Below, one piece after another: positions 60,901 to 64,000 of a stretch of 64,000 nucleotides of DNA (position 1 is its first letter; the number at the start of each line of letters is the position of its first letter). The translations under genes and the position numbers were made by a program. Below the pieces are notes generated by a model. That model saw only the letters and a list, made by a program, of their open reading frames with translations. It was not told where the DNA came from and made no database searches. Source of the stretch: Ambrosia x helenae (taxonomy: Eukaryota; Streptophyta; Magnoliopsida; Asterales; Asteraceae); assembly GCA_030844895.1 (NCBI GenBank), contig CM061231.1:92407084-92471083 (forward strand), written 5' to 3'.

Positions 60901-62581
60901 CACAGGGTTTCTCACCATAGATCTTCAAAATCTCACCAGATTCGAGAGGAATGCGTATGACTTTCTCGAAGCACAGAATTTCGGCACGATGAGTTGACAA
61001 CCAGTCCATGCCTACTATAATATCAAAACTACCAAGATGCATGGGGATGAGATCGATAGGGAAGGTATGATCGTCGAGATTCAACAAGCAGTTACGAATA
61101 ATAGAGTCGATCGAAATAGACTTCCCGTTAGCTACCTCTACCACGAAAGGGTCTTCTAGATTAGTGTGGGGTAAGTTAAGTAAAGGTTCAAACTTCAGTG
61201 ACACGAATGACTTATCAGCTCCTGAATCAAATAATATGGATGCATAGTGGTTATTAATGAGAAACGTACCATTCACCACTTCGTTGTTGTCACGGGCCTG
61301 ATTAGCGTTGAGATTGTAGGCGCGACCTCGAGCACCTTGGTTCTGGTTGCGGTTCTGGTTTTGGTTTTGGTTTTGGTTCTGATTTTGGTTTTGGTTACGG
61401 TTACGATTAGGGCAGTTGTTGATGTAGTGATTAGGGTTACCACACTCGTAGCATTGACCACGAGTAGGCCTGTTGTTTTGTTGGTTGGGAGCTGGGTTGT
61501 TGTTGTCTTGGGCAGCAGGAGATCGACAGACGTTCACCAGGTGACCATATCTTTGACACTTAGTACAAAATCGGCATGGCACCTGTGTGGGATGGTGGTA
61601 CTTGCAAGTGTTGCACAAAGGGTGAGGTCCGGTGTATGGTTTCTTGGCTGGGTTTTGGGCAGCAGGTGGAGTAGCAGCAACCATATAGTTTCTAGCCTTG
61701 CGCTTTTTGTTGCTTGAGGTCTCAGGCTTGACTTCAATTGCAGGCTGTGGAGTATCTTTGGCAACAGTCTTCTTAGTGCCCTTGCGAACTAGAGTACCGT
61801 TCTTCACATGATTATCAGTAAGAGTGGCTGCTAGACGTTTGGCCTCTTCCAGAGTTGCAGGATTTCTACCCCAAACAGTGTCCTGGATTTGCATGGGCAG
61901 ACCACCGATGTACTTCTCGATGGCTACCGACAGAGGAGTAACCTTGTGAGGCAACAATAAACTAAGCTCATGAAAGCGGGTGTTGTAGGCAAGATTTTCC
62001 CCACTATCTTGAGCCAAGGTGTGGAACTCATCCTCAAGCTTTTTAACTTCATTGCGAGGACAGAACTCCTCCTTCATGATCTCTTTGACTTGGTCCCATG
62101 TCATAGCAAGAGCAACCTCGGCCCCACGAGTACGCTTTTCTTCATTCCACCATGTGAGTGCTCGTTTATGGAGAACACTCATGGCGTAACGAACCTTGAA
62201 GTTATTGGGGCACTCACTGTTGATGAAGGTATTTTCAATACCCTCAAACCATTGGAGAAGTCCAGTAGCTCCTTCTTCACCGCTGAACTTTGGAGGGTTG
62301 CAAGAGTTGAAATGCTTGAGGGTGCAAGCTTGGGGTCCATTACCATTGCCATTGCCATTCCCGTTCCCGTTGTGACCATTCCCATTCAATTGGATGACCT
62401 GAGCAAGTAAATTGGGAACCAGAGTTGCGATTTGCTGCGCCATTTGTTGAGAAATGATCGCAGCCAGTTGAGCATCGACCCCATTGTTGTTGTGACCAGG
62501 ACCTTGGTCATGGTTGTGGTTATCACCACCTTCTTCGTGGTTCTCACCATTGTTGTTGCGAGTGCTGCGACGAGGAGGCAT
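57944..62581 (-). CDS. Chromovirus gag-pol polyprotein, uninterrupted
   Basis: 1545 codons from MPPRRSTRNNNGE at 62581; an ATG 18 nt upstream is also in frame, but MPPRR is the usual start. Order (approximate residues, numbered from the upstream ATG): gag core (LTWWNEEKRTRG, 140-230), zinc knuckle CYECGNPNHYINNC (376-390), protease ILFDSGADKSF (about 453), RT with YRELNKLTIKNRYPLPRIDD and FIDDILIYS (about 795), RNase H (YCDASNQGLGCVL), integrase HHCC finger and core, and a C-terminal chromodomain (PVEIVDTGVKKL, VKVRWESKRGPEFTWE) that marks the Tekay/Del lineage. One oddity: the second integrase acid is Asn (ISNRDGRF; family ISDRD) at 58832-58834. Otherwise it is intact, and likely the source of proteins for related defective elements if copies with Asp exist. 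Confidence 0.93.
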   Translation of the reverse strand: MPPRRSTRNNNGENHEEGGDNHNHDQGPGHNNNGVDAQLAAIISQQMAQQIATLVPNLLAQVIQLNGNGHNGNGNGNGNGNGPQACTLKHFNSCNPPKFSGEEGATGLLQWFEGIENTFINSECPNNFKVRYAMSVLHKRALTWWNEEKRTRGAEVALAMTWDQVKEIMKEEFCPRNEVKKLEDEFHTLAQDSGENLAYNTRFHELSLLLPHKVTPLSVAIEKYIGGLPMQIQDTVWGRNPATLEEAKRLAATLTDNHVKNGTLVRKGTKKTVAKDTPQPAIEVKPETSSNKKRKARNYMVAATPPAAQNPAKKPYTGPHPLCNTCKYHHPTQVPCRFCTKCQRYGHLVNVCRSPAAQDNNNPAPNQQNNRPTRGQCYECGNPNHYINNCPNRNRNQNQNQNQNQNQNQNRNQNQGARGRAYNLNANQARDNNEVVNGTFLINNHYASILFDSGADKSFVSLKFEPLLNLPHTNLEDPFVVEVANGKSISIDSIIRNCLLNLDDHTFPIDLIPMHLGSFDIIVGMDWLSTHRAEILCFEKVIRIPLESGEILKIYGEKPCGELKLMSCTTAQKYLRKGYTAFLANVIEKKDKGKSIQDIPIIRDYPEVFPEDLPGLPPARQVEFRIDLVPGANPIAKAPYRLAPSEMQELASQLQELSDKGFIRPSSSPWGAPVLFVKKKDGSLRMCIDYRELNKLTIKNRYPLPRIDDLFDQLQGATHFSKIDLRSGYHQLRVHDEDIPKTAFRTRYGHYEFMVMPFGLTNAPAVFMDLMNRVCRPYLDKFVIVFIDDILIYSKSKSDHEQHLHSILSLLKKEQLYAKFSKCEFWLKEVQFLGHVIDMNGIHVDPAKIEAVKNWSVPTTPTEVRSFLGLAGYYRRFIANFSKIAVPLTTLTHKGKTYEWGPKQEEAFETLKLKLCEAPILSLPDGNDDFVVYCDASNQGLGCVLMQRGKVIAYASRQLKTHEKNYTTHDLELGAVVFALKIWRHYLYGTKCVVFTDHKSLQHVFDQKNLNMRQRRWVELLNDYDCEIRYHPGKANVVADALSRKERVKLQCARVRTDLQDRILQAQHTSVTQGNMYDEMSCGAETQLETKPDGLLYFLNRLWIPDRDDLRTFLMNEAHKSRYSIHPGADKMYQDLRYSYWWPGMKKDIALFVAKCLTCSKVKAEHQRPSGMLEQLEIPVWKWESIAMDFITKLPRTPKGFDSIWVIVDRLTKSAHFLPIREKYSVERLAKMYVSEIVCRHGIPLDIISNRDGRFTSHFWGSLQDALGTKLNLSTAYHPQTDGQTERTIQTLEDMLRACVIDFGGAWDSHLPLVEFSYNNSYHASINMAPFEALYGRKCRSPVCWTEVGEARITGPELIQETTDKIQLIQDNLLKARSRQKSYADKRRKPLEFQVGDLVLLKVSPWKGVIRFGRKGKLAPRYVGPFKILDRVGKVAYKLDLPPELSNVHPTFHVSNLKKCLADENLHVPLEDVQIDESMHIIEKPVEIVDTGVKKLKRSRIPIVKVRWESKRGPEFTWERKDQMKSKYPHLFPPDSPTPTSGRSS

Positions 62582-63131
62582 GATCTGTAATAGACACAAT
62601 GAAATGAATGAGAGTTCATATAAGGAATGTAATCATTTATTCATTAATTAAAACGAATAAATGAAAACGTTGACTTATCAAAGATTCTAAATTCTAATAA
62701 CATATGAAGACATGCTTTAGCCTATAAGTGAACACTCATCCCGAGAATTCCCAGGTAGGCATCCGGGTCCCTCGTCTGATTGGGATATATGCGCAATGCC
62801 AGCCTAGACAGAAGACTCAGAATACAGGCGTTCACCCTTCCAGATTGCACGTGTTCGTTATTAAAATCTAGAACTTCGACGAGATCTCAAGGGGGTTCAG
62901 GTTAAACCTGAGGATTTTGTCCTATAAATCTAATGGTGGATCAGGATTGCAGCAGACAATTAAGAGTAGTCACATGTAGGTTTAGGGTTATAAGGCATAG
63001 GATAAGGATAGGATTAGGGAAGCAATTAGGGTTACAAGTAGGAGAAGCAAGTACTGTTTTAGTCCCTAAGGTTATAGTCTAGATTATTTCTAATAACCTA
63101 ATTCCCTATAACCAAGGCTCTGATACCAATC
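62582..63131 (-). other. Leader and primer-binding site of the chromovirus
   Basis: PBS TGGTATCAGAGC (minus strand) lies at 63117-63128. The following 30 bases match the leaders of elements 2 and 3. A hairpin-forming palindrome TCAGGTTAAACCTGA lies at 62897-62911. The four-hairpin array of elements 2 and 3 is absent here. Confidence 0.8.
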
Positions 63132-64000
63132 TGTAACACCCCAACCGATGGCGGAAACATCGGGGTGCCACGTATTGATGATTGTTTTCAGTAGCACATG
63201 GTATAATATAAATTTTAAATAATTTATTCAAACATAATATCCAAAAATGTGAAATAATGTCTAAGAATTCAAATACATAACATCAAATAGCAACTTCAAA
63301 AACTTCAAATAACTTCAAGTAAAATCCTCATGCTAACTCAAGCCTCAGCTTCATTGTTACCTGAAACATGTTAATTTTGAAAGTATTTTGGGTCAACATA
63401 AGTTGGTGAGAATTACATAGGTTTTTGATGATAAAATGAATAAAATGTTATGCAATTCATGTGCCATGTTAATCTAGCCCATATGTGAGAACATATTAGA
63501 AATAAATCGAGTGCATAATCAACCCTGTTGACTGTTATAAAATGATACATACCATACACTTATGGTCCCAATGAATATGTTATGCGATAACAAACACCCA
63601 CGTAACCTTGGTAGGAGGCACGTATCCGGGTGGGATTGTCAGTCCAATAGATCTATCAATGTATACCGTCGGCTGATCAATGTTAATGATTATGCTAGAA
63701 TGGTGCTTACTCTAATCATGCTCAAGACATAATGCAACATAGAAAACACATAGACACATTGATGATTGAATTGCAATGAAAATGTTATAACATGTTTCAC
63801 CCCAAAAATGGTGATAAATAAAAGGGGCTATGTAAACTCACCTTAGCAAATGTTAACTTGTTGAAAAGATATGATAATTGTGTTGCCCAAAGTGATTTCC
63901 AAATATCACCCTATAATAAGGTAATATGTAATAAGTCTAAGTCTAATTAACTAATATGTGTATCCTAGGGTTTCGATTTGGGGATAATCAATTGTTGAAA
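63132..64000 (-). repeat. 5' LTR of the chromovirus, partial
   Basis: The first 869 plus-strand bases of the LTR, identical by eye to 55438-56306 but for one base. Truncated by the window edge. Confidence 0.95.

Larger units (their letters stand above)
55438..64000 (-). mobile_element. Young Tekay/Del-type Ty3 chromovirus, runs off the right edge
   Basis: Minus-strand element: 5' LTR from 63132 rightward (cut at 64000), primer site 63117-63128, leader, one gag-pol frame, polypurine tract at about 57931-57948, 3' LTR 55438-57930. Over the ~869 bp where both LTRs are visible I find one difference (near 55801 versus 63495), so insertion was very recent. The expected far end is near 65624. A target duplication cannot be checked; the left flank is tcagg. 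Confidence 0.93.

Overview
Flowering-plant nuclear DNA, probably a eudicot and possibly Asteraceae. The evidence is one split plastid desaturase gene with plant-type GT-AG introns, surrounded by large LTR retrotransposons, Helitrons, a CACTA element and a LINE. The species-level guess is inference from the transposon families. I see one intact host gene. Nearly everything else is mobile DNA, much of it nested. || Left part (1-9878): a decayed Ulp1/C48 protease-like gene fragment is split by a 3.0-kb non-autonomous CACTA element (563-3571). A short repeat block follows (4240-4440). Then comes an eight-exon omega-3 fatty acid desaturase gene of the plastid FAD7/FAD8 type (5241-7998, 432 codons), with a probable minus-strand Helitron (8113-9476) about 100 bp past its stop. 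|| Centre (9879-49750): four LTR elements are stacked, each with matching target-site duplications (TSDs). An Athila-type Ty3 element (outer, TSD ttaat) is split inside gag by a large non-autonomous LTR element (12325-38258, TSD ccctc). That element holds a minus-strand Sirevirus-type Copia element in its internal region (16884-28287, TSD ataaa). Its own 3' LTR holds a second, related non-autonomous element (29501-36194, TSD aaaca). || Right part (49751-64000): a Helitron (49874-51696), a 5'-truncated LINE (53123-54052), another Helitron 3' terminus (54361) beside four minus-strand exons of an unidentified gene, and a very young Tekay/Del-type chromovirus (55438 to beyond the right edge, minus strand) with one uninterrupted gag-pol frame. 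|| How the parts relate: the two non-autonomous elements share primer-binding site, leader start, polypurine end and LTR ends with the Tekay-type element, so such an element may mobilise them. Their internal regions carry no gene but hold two kinds of repeated RNA-hairpin structure: four tandem hairpins with constant 19-nt loops and covarying stems, and a duplicated hairpin capped by a GAAA tetraloop. These structures, plus tRNA-like Pol III modules in two LTR families, are the most unusual signals here.
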